This document shows, piece after piece, positions 36,023 through 44,515 of a DNA stretch of 64,000 bases. The position numbers were made by a program, and so were the translations under genes. The stretch is from contig NZ_FNJV01000002.1 in the NCBI RefSeq assembly GCF_900103125.1, positions 124,001 to 188,000 of the forward strand. Direction: 5' to 3'. Source of the DNA: Mucilaginibacter sp. OK268 (lineage in GTDB: Bacteria; Bacteroidota; Bacteroidia; Sphingobacteriales; Sphingobacteriaceae). Below the pieces are notes generated by a model that saw nothing but the letters and a program-made list of their open reading frames with translations, searched no databases and had not been told where the DNA came from. How positions within the stretch are numbered: position 1 is the first letter of the stretch; each line of letters starts with the position of its first letter.

Positions 36023-36060
36023 AAAATCCCCGGCAGCGAGTGCTTAGGGGATTTTATTTT
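36023..36060 (+). terminator. intrinsic terminator at the end of the ICE backbone
   Basis: AAAATCCCC (36023-36031) pairs with GGGGATTTT (36047-36055) and is followed by ATTTT. It lies 70 bases after the last backbone gene. A short GCGGG/CCCGC hairpin precedes it at 35985-35997. Confidence 0.75.
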
Positions 36061-36121
36061 ACCGGCCTTTTTCTTCAGGCAGCACTTCCGCTGCTTTTTC
36101 CAACTGTAAATACATTCCATT

Positions 36122-36274
36122 ATGGCAAACTTGTGCGTTAACCGGGTAATCTTCACAGGTGATCCTGCGAAGCTTGCGGCTGCTGTCGCTTTCTTCCGGG
36201 AGATCGAAAACAAACAGGAACAGGGCCTTGAATGGGAGACCTCTTTATCTCCCTTGTCAAGGATATATTTCTAA
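36122..36274 (+). pseudogene. truncated Api92/DUF1281-like gene
   Basis: The 50-codon frame opens with MANLCVNRVIFTGDPAKL, the usual start of the Api92-like ferredoxin-fold plasmid proteins (MANWC-type opening), which are much longer. Homology appears to stop near codon 37-38 (about base 36235), after which the frame runs into a TAA at 36272. The break marks the joint with the DnaE/DinB cassette, which starts on the opposite strand right after. Confidence 0.6.
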
Positions 36275-36356
36275 ATAAGAGCGTTCAAATAAAGATCAAA
36301 TGTTTAATCCAAGTTTCTTTTGCCGTCTCATTAAGTGCCCAGGTCCTAGAACGGGT

Positions 36357-36593
36357 TCAGTGGTGCGCCTGTATTTGCAATTGTTCTACGATCATCTGCA
36401 AATCCTGCGTCGTGTAGTAAGCTACGCCAATGGATTTATACTGCCCGTTCTTCTGGCGGGAGATGTAACCTTTAAAACATCCATCCGTTGTGATCATAAA
36501 ACATGGCCCGGTCTCGCCGGGCATCGCTTTTCTGTCTAATTGCAGTTCCATTTCCTGGCCGCCGATCAGACATTTAATGTTGATTCTATCCAT
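36357..36593 (-). CDS. small protein downstream of dnaE, unknown function
   Basis: Starting at MDRINIKCLIGG (36593) gives 78 residues with a beta-rich, positively charged pattern. It begins 12 bases after the dnaE stop on the same strand, so it is probably the third gene of the dinB-dnaE operon. An upstream in-frame start would overlap dnaE by 100 bases and is less likely. Confidence 0.55.
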   Translation of the reverse strand: MDRINIKCLIGGQEMELQLDRKAMPGETGPCFMITTDGCFKGYISRQKNGQYKSIGVAYYTTQDLQMIVEQLQIQAHH

Positions 36594-36604
36594 TTCTGTG
36601 TGAG

Positions 36605-39547
36605 TTAAGAAATTACGGGATTGGGTAAAATTGGCAGTTTTGCAAACTTCAATACTTCCAGGCTGGCAAAGCCAAATTCTGCAACTACCTTGCCAAGGAT
36701 CAGGTAGCACCCCGTCCCCCGGAAAGGGTAAACCGGCGTTCTGTTTGGAAAATGCACAGTATCAAAAGCGTTGCCTTCAGCATCTAAAAAGTTGCCAAAC
36801 CACATTTTCTGGTTGTTTTTGGTATGTACCGTTTTTTCGCACACATACTGGCCTACCATCCGCACCATCTGTCCGACATGGTTGATCAAATCGTTAGCGC
36901 CTATCTCTCCGCGATAATCAGTTTGCAGCAGGTCAAACATTGTCACGCTTAACGGGAAACCCAGTAACTCCAGCTCGTGATAAGCGTTTTCCAGGCTGGT
37001 ATTGACCAATACCGGCAGCGAATAATTTTTGGCTTCTATTTGAAACAGTTCTGCATTGTTGGAAGGCTTAGCCTTCGCGCCCAGTAACAGATGTATAGCC
37101 CACAAAAGTTCCTTCTTACTTTTGCCTGTGAACCGGAGCGCGCCCACGCGTATCAGGGTGATCGCCTGTTCCAGGCCGATACCTGTTCTTTTAATAAAAT
37201 CCTCCAAACTTTGATACGGACCGTTTTGACGGCGTTCTGCCGGTATCAGTTCGATGAACATTTCGTTTAAACCATGGATACCTACGAAACCGAGATAAAC
37301 ATCCACACCCGTAATGTTGACGATACTGTCACTGTTATTTACACATGGCAGATGTACGATTCCTCCCGAGCGCTGCAACTCCTGCACATATAGCGCACGG
37401 TCATAAAATCCACCATAATTATTTAATACCGCGACCATGAATTCTCTCGGAAAATAGGTTTTCAGGTAAAGGCTTTGATAGCTTTCTACGGCAAAACTGG
37501 CCGAATGTGCCTTTGAAAAACTATAACCGGCAAAAGAGGATACCTGCCGCCATACTTCCTTTACGATAGATTCCGGCCGGCCCAGCGCAATGGCTTCCTG
37601 ATGAAACCTTTCGACCAGTCTGTCGAATTCTTTTTTTGAGCGGTACTTACCGCTCATTCCCCTCCTTAAAATGTCGGCGTCGGTGCCGTCCATCCCCGCA
37701 AAGTGAATACAGACTTTGATCACATCTTCTTGATAGACCATTACGCCATAAGTTTCCTTTAATATTTCTTCCATAACCGGGTGAAGGTATTCCACAGTTT
37801 CAGGGGCATGGTGGTATTTGATATAGGTACCCATCATTCCCGAACTGGCTACCCCCGGGCGAATGATGGAACTGGCGGCGACAAGTATGAGGTAGTTATC
37901 GCAACCTAGTTTTCGATTGAGCTGGATCATTGCCGGCGATTCAATGTAAAAGCAACCCTTTGTATTCCCTATCCTTAAATTGGCATTTACCGCCGGGTCT
38001 TTCATGAAGCTCTTGACCTGGTGGATATCGATCTTGCGCTGCTGGTTTTCTTCTACCAGCTTCACAGCCATCTTGATATGTCCGATACCCCGTTGGCTAA
38101 GAATATCATATTTATCAAAGCCGATCTTTTCGGCTTCATACATATCCCACTGTACGGTGGCCATTCCCTTTGGCGGCAGATCGAGTGCTGTATAATAAGT
38201 GATCGGGTCTTCGGTGATCAATACCCCACCGGCATGGATGGAGCGTTGGTTCGGCATATTCGCCATTCGTTCATGGATAGCTACGATCTTTCTGAATGTA
38301 TCATTGTTTTGGTTAACTGCCGCCCGCGTCTGGTCAGTGAAGCCGTCGATTTCGGACTTAGGCAACCCCATGACCTTACCGATCTCCCGGATAATGCTGC
38401 GGTCCTTAAAGCTAGACATGGTTCCCAGCAAAGCGGTATACTGACTACCATAGCGCTTAAAAATATAATCCTGTACATCTTCCCGCTCGTCCCAGGAATA
38501 ATCAATATCAAAATCGGGGGGCGAAGTCCGCTGTGCGTTCAGGAACCGTTCAAAATACAAGTCCAATTCAATAGGGTCAACATCCGTTATTTTCAAACAG
38601 TAGGCCACAATGCTGTTCGCCCCGGAACCACGGCCCACATGGTAATAGCCTTGCGAACTGGAGTAGCGGATAATATCCCAGGTAATAAGGAAATATGCGC
38701 AGAAATCGAGTTCGTAAATAACTTTAAGTTCATGTTTAACCCGGCGCAGTGCTTCTTTATTGGATTTGCCGTAGCGATACTCCATACCGCTGATCGCCAG
38801 TTTTTCCAAAAGCTCCCGGTCATTTTTCTTATTGCCGGTAAAGGTTTTGCGGTTTAAATTAACCCTGCCTTTGGGATAGTCCATCACACAGCAATTCATC
38901 AGGTTCCGGGTGTTGTCCAGTATAAAGGCATACCTTGAAAATTTAGCTTCCAGCTGACCAGGTGCCAAAAACTTATCGGTAGGGGCGCATTTATCGACAG
39001 CGGTTATTTCTGTCAGTACCACGTTCAGATCAATGCCCCGCAAGTATTCGTGTAAGCGGTATTCAATTTTATCAGCGATAAAGACCGGCTGCAAAGCCAG
39101 CAGTTTTTCCCTGATAGCGCTAAGGTCCTTGTTAAATAAGCTGTTAAGCTGACCATAACGGATGCCCAGGTATTCGTTATCCTTCAGCGGCTCCTCATGC
39201 CCGTAAGGATAAACAATAAAAGCATTCACAAAAGCCGGCGCGAGATCTGGTAAGGGCTTTTGTTCCAGATTATGCTCCGTTAGGAAATCATTTAATTCCT
39301 TCATTCCCTCCTTATTGCGGGCGATACCCAAATAAAGCAAGCGTTTATCCCGCCTGAATTCCATACCGGCGATGGGCTTAACACCTTTTTCGTCACACTC
39401 CCGCATAAATTCCATGATGCCGGTGGAATTGTTGATATCCGTGAGTACCATCTGGGTTATACCGCAGGCAATAGCTTCCTCCACCAATGCCGGGATTGAC
39501 ATAGTGCCAAAGCGAAGGCTATATTGGGAGTGAACGTTCAGGTACAT
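36605..39547 (-). CDS. dnaE: DNA polymerase III alpha-type polymerase (DnaE2-like, ICE-borne)
   Basis: This 980-residue polymerase starts at 39547 (MYLNVHSQYSLRFG), four bases after dinB ends; 56 further upstream codons would lie inside dinB and are rejected. The N-terminal PHP domain is recognisable. The catalytic core has PPDFDIDYSW near residue 350, and the helix-hairpin-helix and OB-fold regions follow. It is shorter than replicative DnaE (about 1160) and paired with a Y-family polymerase, as in imuB-dnaE2 mutagenesis cassettes. It probably extends past lesions made in stress. Confidence 0.92.
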   Translation of the reverse strand: MYLNVHSQYSLRFGTMSIPALVEEAIACGITQMVLTDINNSTGIMEFMRECDEKGVKPIAGMEFRRDKRLLYLGIARNKEGMKELNDFLTEHNLEQKPLPDLAPAFVNAFIVYPYGHEEPLKDNEYLGIRYGQLNSLFNKDLSAIREKLLALQPVFIADKIEYRLHEYLRGIDLNVVLTEITAVDKCAPTDKFLAPGQLEAKFSRYAFILDNTRNLMNCCVMDYPKGRVNLNRKTFTGNKKNDRELLEKLAISGMEYRYGKSNKEALRRVKHELKVIYELDFCAYFLITWDIIRYSSSQGYYHVGRGSGANSIVAYCLKITDVDPIELDLYFERFLNAQRTSPPDFDIDYSWDEREDVQDYIFKRYGSQYTALLGTMSSFKDRSIIREIGKVMGLPKSEIDGFTDQTRAAVNQNNDTFRKIVAIHERMANMPNQRSIHAGGVLITEDPITYYTALDLPPKGMATVQWDMYEAEKIGFDKYDILSQRGIGHIKMAVKLVEENQQRKIDIHQVKSFMKDPAVNANLRIGNTKGCFYIESPAMIQLNRKLGCDNYLILVAASSIIRPGVASSGMMGTYIKYHHAPETVEYLHPVMEEILKETYGVMVYQEDVIKVCIHFAGMDGTDADILRRGMSGKYRSKKEFDRLVERFHQEAIALGRPESIVKEVWRQVSSFAGYSFSKAHSASFAVESYQSLYLKTYFPREFMVAVLNNYGGFYDRALYVQELQRSGGIVHLPCVNNSDSIVNITGVDVYLGFVGIHGLNEMFIELIPAERRQNGPYQSLEDFIKRTGIGLEQAITLIRVGALRFTGKSKKELLWAIHLLLGAKAKPSNNAELFQIEAKNYSLPVLVNTSLENAYHELELLGFPLSVTMFDLLQTDYRGEIGANDLINHVGQMVRMVGQYVCEKTVHTKNNQKMWFGNFLDAEGNAFDTVHFPNRTPVYPFRGTGCYLILGKVVAEFGFASLEVLKFAKLPILPNPVIS

Positions 39548-39551
39548 GGCA

Positions 39552-40709
39552 TTAAAGATTAAGATTGATACCGGAAGCCAGTTTAATGGAATCAGGGCCG
39601 AACCGGCGGCGTATTTTATCCATTGCCTGGCAAAGGCTGTATTGTTCTTCAGATTCCGAATAAAGGTCGATTTGCTCAAAGCCATTAACCAGATTTGAAA
39701 GGCGAACGCCAACAAGCCTGATGAGCAATCTTTTTTGGTAGGCCGCCTTGAATAATTCTTTCACCTTTTTAATGAGCGGTCCATCTAAAGCGGTATAAGG
39801 AATAGCGGCCTGTTTAGTGACATCTTCCCTTGTCGAATAGCGGACCGTCACGGTAATACAGGCTGTTTGTTTCTTTTTTTGGCGCAGTTCAAAGGCCAGT
39901 TCCATGACCATGGAAGTTAGCAAGTAATTGATGGCCACCAGGTCGATGCTGTCATTTTTGAAGGTGGTTTGTGTGCCGATGGATTTTTGCTCCTGATAGG
40001 GAATAATCGGCGAATCATCTATGCCTTTGGCTTTTTGTAGCAGCCAGATTCCATTCTTCCCAAGGATACTGTTCATATATTCAGGATGGACCTGAGAAAG
40101 TTCATAGATTTTCTTAATACCCATGTCGCTCAGCTTGATAAAAGTTTTCTCTCCTAAGCCGGGAATTTTGCGAATAGACAACGGGTTTAGGAAGGGTTGT
40201 ACAACGGCTTTTTCGATATTCAGTTCGCCATTGGGCTTACATTCGTTAGTCGCCATTTTGGAAACAGTTTTGTTGACCGAAAGACCGAATGAAATTGGCA
40301 ACGCCGTTTCCCGCATGACTTTAGCTCGCAATTCCTTGGCATAAAGCAGCGTACCAAAGTGTTTATCCATGCCTGTCATATCGATATAGTGTTCATCGAT
40401 GCTGGCCTTTTCAATGAGCGGCACATTTTCTTTCAGGATTTCTGTGATCTCGTGCGAAGCTTTGGAATATTCATCCATGTTACCCCTGATCCAAATGCCG
40501 TGCGGGCAAAGCATACGCGCCATACGGGCTGGCATAGCAGAGTAAACACCGAATTTACGCGCCTCGTAACTGCATGACGCCACCACACCGCGATCCGACA
40601 GGCTGCCGATTATCACGGGCTTCCCTGTTAGTTCTGGATTTTTACGAACTTCAACGGATACAAAAAATGCATCCTGGTCCATATGGATGATCTGTCGGTC
40701 TGTGCTCAT
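39552..40709 (-). CDS. dinB: Y-family DNA polymerase (DinB/ImuB-like)
   Basis: This 385-residue protein has the Y-family metal ligands: D11 in HMDQDAFF and D105-E106 in SIDEHYIDMTG. The little-finger region is near 240-350. Because the catalytic residues are intact, it is an active lesion-bypass polymerase rather than a catalytically dead ImuB. It is the first gene of the minus-strand operon. About 145 bases separate it from the divergent SRAP unit, and they hold an operator-like repeat. Confidence 0.93.
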   Translation of the reverse strand: MSTDRQIIHMDQDAFFVSVEVRKNPELTGKPVIIGSLSDRGVVASCSYEARKFGVYSAMPARMARMLCPHGIWIRGNMDEYSKASHEITEILKENVPLIEKASIDEHYIDMTGMDKHFGTLLYAKELRAKVMRETALPISFGLSVNKTVSKMATNECKPNGELNIEKAVVQPFLNPLSIRKIPGLGEKTFIKLSDMGIKKIYELSQVHPEYMNSILGKNGIWLLQKAKGIDDSPIIPYQEQKSIGTQTTFKNDSIDLVAINYLLTSMVMELAFELRQKKKQTACITVTVRYSTREDVTKQAAIPYTALDGPLIKKVKELFKAAYQKRLLIRLVGVRLSNLVNGFEQIDLYSESEEQYSLCQAMDKIRRRFGPDSIKLASGINLNL

Positions 40710-40793
40710 TAGGGCTTTGAATTCTTTGATTAACGATCAGTTGGGAATCACATCATTTTTTACTTTTATTCGTCTGGAAAACGGACAACAAAA

Positions 40794-40829
40794 CTAATAC
40801 TAAAAATATTAGCAAATTGTTTATATTTG
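40794..40829 (+). promoter_or_regulatory. promoter with operator-like inverted repeat between dinB and the SRAP unit
   Basis: A Bacteroidota -7 box TATATTTG lies at 40822-40829, 25 bases before the start at 40855. Immediately upstream CTAATA (40794-40799) and TATTAG (40807-40812) form an inverted repeat with a seven-base spacer, where a repressor would block the -33 region. GGAGG at 40841-40845 is a good ribosome binding site for Bacteroidota. The repressor, perhaps LexA-like, is not in the window. Confidence 0.6.
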
Positions 40830-40854
40830 AAAATAATTTTGGAGGCTGGGTAAA

Positions 40855-41343
40855 ATGACTGATAGCTTGTTTTATAATCCTTTCATGCGCATCAAAGAGG
40901 ATACGCTCCGTAAACTGATGGCCATGGGTAAACCCCATGTGGTTATCCAGCGTTTTCATTGGCCGGGCCAGCCCGCACAAAAAACATTCCTGCTTTCCGC
41001 TTACGAGCAGGAGCACGAAGCCTGTTTGCATGAGCAGGAACTCCGGCTCAACGAGGGAAAAAGGCAAAACCTGCTGGATATCTCACAATACCAAACTGTA
41101 CTCAAATTGATGAAAACCGAAGCCGGGATTGGTTTGTTTTTTGCCGGAACAATCGATGCTAAGCATGAAAAAAGGCTGCAACAAGCTTACGCTAAATCCG
41201 TATCAGCCTATATACATTATATTCGGATGAAAAAGGAAGATCACTATGATGTACGTATATTTGTTGAATACGGCCGCCTAAAAGCGGAGATCACTTCCGG
41301 TGATCAGAGCCACACGGCACTTTTTTATGATATGATCAAATAA
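40855..41343 (+). CDS. unknown protein of the mutagenesis cassette
   Basis: This 162-residue, largely helical protein has no recognised motif. It is the first gene of the unit divergent from dinB and lies seven bases before the SRAP gene. By position it could stand in for ImuA, which couples the polymerases, but it has no RecA-like Walker motif. Confidence 0.6.
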   Translation: MTDSLFYNPFMRIKEDTLRKLMAMGKPHVVIQRFHWPGQPAQKTFLLSAYEQEHEACLHEQELRLNEGKRQNLLDISQYQTVLKLMKTEAGIGLFFAGTIDAKHEKRLQQAYAKSVSAYIHYIRMKKEDHYDVRIFVEYGRLKAEITSGDQSHTALFYDMIK

Positions 41344-41350
41344 AATCATC

Positions 41351-42154
41351 ATGTGCAGGGATATCAGCTTTCACTCAGAGATACAAATAGTCACTAAAGA
41401 TTTCCAGGGAATTAAACTGGCCCCAAACCTGGCGCATTATCCGAATGATATGATTCATGTTACCTGTGAGGTTTTACCCACTCATCCTATCGTGGTCAAC
41501 CGGCAGATGCTGGCGCTGGCCAACATGAGCTGGGGGGTAGTTCCTGCATTCATAGATGATCCGAGAGAGCGGCAGGCACAGCGAAGGAATTATGTCAACG
41601 CCCGTTCGGAACGGGTGATCGAGGACAAAAAATCCTATTGGTACAGGTTACGCAAAAACCGCTGTTTGATCCCCGCCACCGGCATTTACGAGCACCGCAA
41701 GGTCAAAGGGTTTAAAAACAAGATCCCTTATCATATCAGTATCGCCGACCGGGAGCAATTTTATGTTCCGGCCTTGTACCAGGTCAGCCAGGAAGTAGAC
41801 CAGGCAACGGGCGAGATCTACAATTTTGCTTCATTTTCCATGCTTACCCGTGGTGCCAATGAGAAAATGATGTGGATACACAATGACGGCGACAACAAGC
41901 ATCGGATGCCTCTATTTCTGACAAAAGAGATGGAACAGGCATGGGTATTGGATGACCTGGGAGACGACGACATGGATGAGATCTTCCATTACAGTATTCC
42001 GTCGGACGATATAGTGCATTATCCTGTATTTTCTATCCGTGGAGGCAAAGAGCAGCCCGAAGGAAAAGAAAAAGACGCTTTGTATGACTGGGGCGGTAAA
42101 CTGCCCATTTATGGTCAGGAAGAAACAGGGCCGGCACAGCCCAGTCTTTTTTAG
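41351..42154 (+). CDS. SRAP/YedK-HMCES family protein (abasic site shield)
   Basis: This 267-residue protein begins Met-Cys-Arg, so Cys2 becomes the N-terminal nucleophile after Met removal. Other family marks are N83 in NARSE, E114 in GIYEHRK and the H-x-R-M-P motif near residue 183. The protein forms a covalent link with abasic sites in single-stranded DNA. It fits a cassette that deals with damaged single strands, including those arriving by conjugation. Confidence 0.92.
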   Translation: MCRDISFHSEIQIVTKDFQGIKLAPNLAHYPNDMIHVTCEVLPTHPIVVNRQMLALANMSWGVVPAFIDDPRERQAQRRNYVNARSERVIEDKKSYWYRLRKNRCLIPATGIYEHRKVKGFKNKIPYHISIADREQFYVPALYQVSQEVDQATGEIYNFASFSMLTRGANEKMMWIHNDGDNKHRMPLFLTKEMEQAWVLDDLGDDDMDEIFHYSIPSDDIVHYPVFSIRGGKEQPEGKEKDALYDWGGKLPIYGQEETGPAQPSLF

Positions 42155-42202
42155 ATTGGCCCATTATTTTGCTGGATACCACCTTTCAAATTGGCAAATT
42201 AC

Positions 42203-42463
42203 TTACATGTAATGCCAATCTATCTCATTGCCAATGAGCTGGGCCAGCCATCGCAGCTCAATGGACGCTACCCATTCCCATTCGTTAATGTCAATGCAGA
42301 TGACTGTACCGAGTTCCTGACCGTCCTGAAAAATATAAAAGTCACAATGATTATCTCTGTTGTACCAATGCGGAACAATATCGAGTTCAATTTCACGGCA
42401 GCTGAATTCCAGCACGATCTGAAAAGCTGGAGATTCTGCTAAAATGTTATCGACTTCAAACAA
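42203..42463 (-). CDS. small acidic protein, unknown function
   Basis: This 86-residue protein has a plausible alternating pattern (CDFYIFQDGQELGTVICID, then EWEWVASIELRWLA). The overlapping plus-strand frame at 42191 reads less like a protein. Neighbours give no functional hint. Confidence 0.5.
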   Translation of the reverse strand: MFEVDNILAESPAFQIVLEFSCREIELDIVPHWYNRDNHCDFYIFQDGQELGTVICIDINEWEWVASIELRWLAQLIGNEIDWHYM

Positions 42464-42520
42464 TTTTGATCAAATTAAAAGTTTTGCCCCTTCCAACCAA
42501 CATCTCAATTATAGCCGTGC

Positions 42521-42570
42521 TGACCGGAGTTGACCGTAGTTGACCGTAGTTGACCGTAGTTGACCGTAAG
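42521..42570. repeat. five tandem copies of a 10-bp unit
   Basis: The unit TGACCGTAGT is repeated at 42521, 42531, 42541, 42551 and 42561; the first has one and the last two differing bases. It is about 260 bases upstream of the PLD-like gene at 42828 in a gap of 364 bases that holds no convincing gene. It may be a slippage tract or a cluster of binding sites. Confidence 0.9.
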
Positions 42571-42827
42571 TTACGAAACGCCTAATGATTTCAAATACAT
42601 TACAGATAAATTATTGCCAGATTTCTGTTTACAAAATACCGATAAGGTCTTCATCGGCGGCGTTGTAATACATGGCACGGCGTTTTTCAAGATGTCATTT
42701 TGAGATGTTTCATTATATGTTCCATTCTTCGTAAAATATTCTTTAGAGCTAATTGGAATTGTCAGATTTTGTATATTTATAACAATTTGATTTACAACCA
42801 TTAAACTTCAAACTAAACTTTATCACC

Positions 42828-44486
42828 ATGAGACTAAGAAAGATCACCGACAAGATTACGGTCAACGTCGTGGCCGGTACCTCATCCGTTTTGTTCTCTA
42901 TTGACATGAAGCAAACGGACACCACGACACTGCTTGGTTTTTACATCCGAAAGGAAAACAACAAACAGCCGCAGCAAGCTTATGACGTTCATTCCATCAA
43001 ACATTTTCAGGGAGCCTCTCCGTCACCTAACGGCCTTTACAGCACGGAAGAGCAACCCTGGCAATCATTTCTGTGGGAAGATTACTATGTCAGCAACGAT
43101 GGCGATTATTTATACTTTTTCACACCGGTATACGGACAACCCGGAAATTTGACCTACGGGGAAAAAATCGAAATACCGGTAGATATCAGCAAAGCGAAAG
43201 ATGGCAAACATGAATTGCACTTTAACCGCGGGGTTGCGGGCAGCCAGGCCTATGCAAGGGAATTCGGTAATCGCCGTCCCGACGAAATGCCTCCGGCCGA
43301 AAAGGAAAAAGCCCTGACCTGGCTTTCCAAGGGATTAAAAGAAGCGATGATCGCTTTTATCGGACAGGCTAACGGGCACGGAAAAGGTCTTCGATGCTGC
43401 TTTTACGAATTTATTTTCCCGGAAGTTTTGCAAGCGTTAAAAGATGCCCATGCATCAGGCGCTGATGTTAAGATCATCTATGATTCCCGTCATGAAAAAA
43501 CCAAGAACGACAAGGCGATAGAAACGGCCGGGATACCACGGGAGATGATGATCCGAAGAACTGCCGACCCGGCGTTTTTACAGCATAATAAATATATGGT
43601 GCTGCTGGAGGACGAACAGCCGGTAGCGGTGAGTACCGGTTCGACCAACATCACCGAGAAGGCTATCTTTGGGCATTGTAATACGCTTCACATCGTAAGG
43701 GACCCTGCTATCGCGGAAAATTACCTTAAGCACTGGGAAGGGCTGGAATCAGATCCGCTGAATGAGGCCGCCCGGGCAAATGCTATTGCAATTAAGCAAG
43801 ACCCGAAAATCGTGAGCAGCGGAACAACCACCTTATTCAGTCCGCGGCCGGGTACAAAAGTGCTGAAACTTTACAGCCAGCTGATCGCCAACTCGCAGCG
43901 ACTTGTTTGCGGAATGTTCCCATTCTCATTCAATAAAGGAATCAAGAGTGCCATTACTCAGGATACCGAACATTTGAAATACATCATTATCGACAAGAAA
44001 ACAAAGAACACCACGCTGGTAACTAACGACGTGGATAATGTAATCATCTATGGCGGAAGCTACGATGAACCCTTATATGGCTGGGCACAGGAAGTGGATA
44101 GCGGCGAATTATTTTATAGCGGGGTGAACTTTATTCATAACAAAGTTATCCTGATCGATCCACTGAGCGACGACCCGATCGTGATCACGGGATCAGCGAA
44201 CTTTTCAGACAATTCGATCTTGCGCAATGACGAAAACACGATGGTCATCCGCGGCGACCGCGACGTAGCCGATTCATATTTTACTGAGTTCGCGCGGATT
44301 TTCAATCATTATGCATCGCGGCAGGACACGATCAAGCTAAAACCGCACAATACAGCCACCAATTACAATCCATCTATTCTGGAAACAAACCCGGCAAACT
44401 GGACGGCATCATTTTATAAAAGTACAGCGTTGAAATTTAAACGAAGAGATATGTTCTCAGCAATGAATGCAACAGTGATTCCTTAA
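42828..44486 (+). CDS. phospholipase D-like protein with two HKD motifs
   Basis: Residues 1-150 form an unknown beta-rich domain. The first PLD motif is H253-x-K255 followed by STGSTN; the second is H437-x-K439-x4-D444 followed by ITGSANF. The pair makes a full PLD superfamily active site, able to cut phosphodiester bonds in DNA or lipid. No signal peptide is visible. The next gene encodes a secreted protein 30 bases on, and a PLD fragment with the same second motif is fused to the excisionase-like gene at 53563. A nuclease in defense or DNA handling is most likely. Confidence 0.85.
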   Translation: MRLRKITDKITVNVVAGTSSVLFSIDMKQTDTTTLLGFYIRKENNKQPQQAYDVHSIKHFQGASPSPNGLYSTEEQPWQSFLWEDYYVSNDGDYLYFFTPVYGQPGNLTYGEKIEIPVDISKAKDGKHELHFNRGVAGSQAYAREFGNRRPDEMPPAEKEKALTWLSKGLKEAMIAFIGQANGHGKGLRCCFYEFIFPEVLQALKDAHASGADVKIIYDSRHEKTKNDKAIETAGIPREMMIRRTADPAFLQHNKYMVLLEDEQPVAVSTGSTNITEKAIFGHCNTLHIVRDPAIAENYLKHWEGLESDPLNEAARANAIAIKQDPKIVSSGTTTLFSPRPGTKVLKLYSQLIANSQRLVCGMFPFSFNKGIKSAITQDTEHLKYIIIDKKTKNTTLVTNDVDNVIIYGGSYDEPLYGWAQEVDSGELFYSGVNFIHNKVILIDPLSDDPIVITGSANFSDNSILRNDENTMVIRGDRDVADSYFTEFARIFNHYASRQDTIKLKPHNTATNYNPSILETNPANWTASFYKSTALKFKRRDMFSAMNATVIP

Positions 44487-44515
44487 TTTATTACCGATTA
44501 ACCTTATTACCTGTC

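Noticed and set aside
36232..36540. Two short plus-strand frames opposite the 78-residue gene
   Set aside because: Their products have no domain and the minus-strand frame fits the dinB-dnaE operon.
38021..38857. 278-codon plus-strand frame opposite dnaE
   Set aside because: The minus-strand frame carries the polymerase motifs in this stretch; the antisense product shows no domain.
42191..42442. 83-codon plus-strand frame overlapping the small minus-strand gene
   Set aside because: Its composition is less protein-like and it begins without a ribosome binding site; the minus-strand frame was preferred.
42521..42570. CRISPR or iteron origin
   Set aside because: The 10-base units are directly adjacent with no spacers, and no replication gene is nearby.
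42571..42801. 76-codon minus-strand frame before the PLD-like gene
   Set aside because: AT-rich, low-complexity product overlapping the probable promoter region of the gene at 42828.
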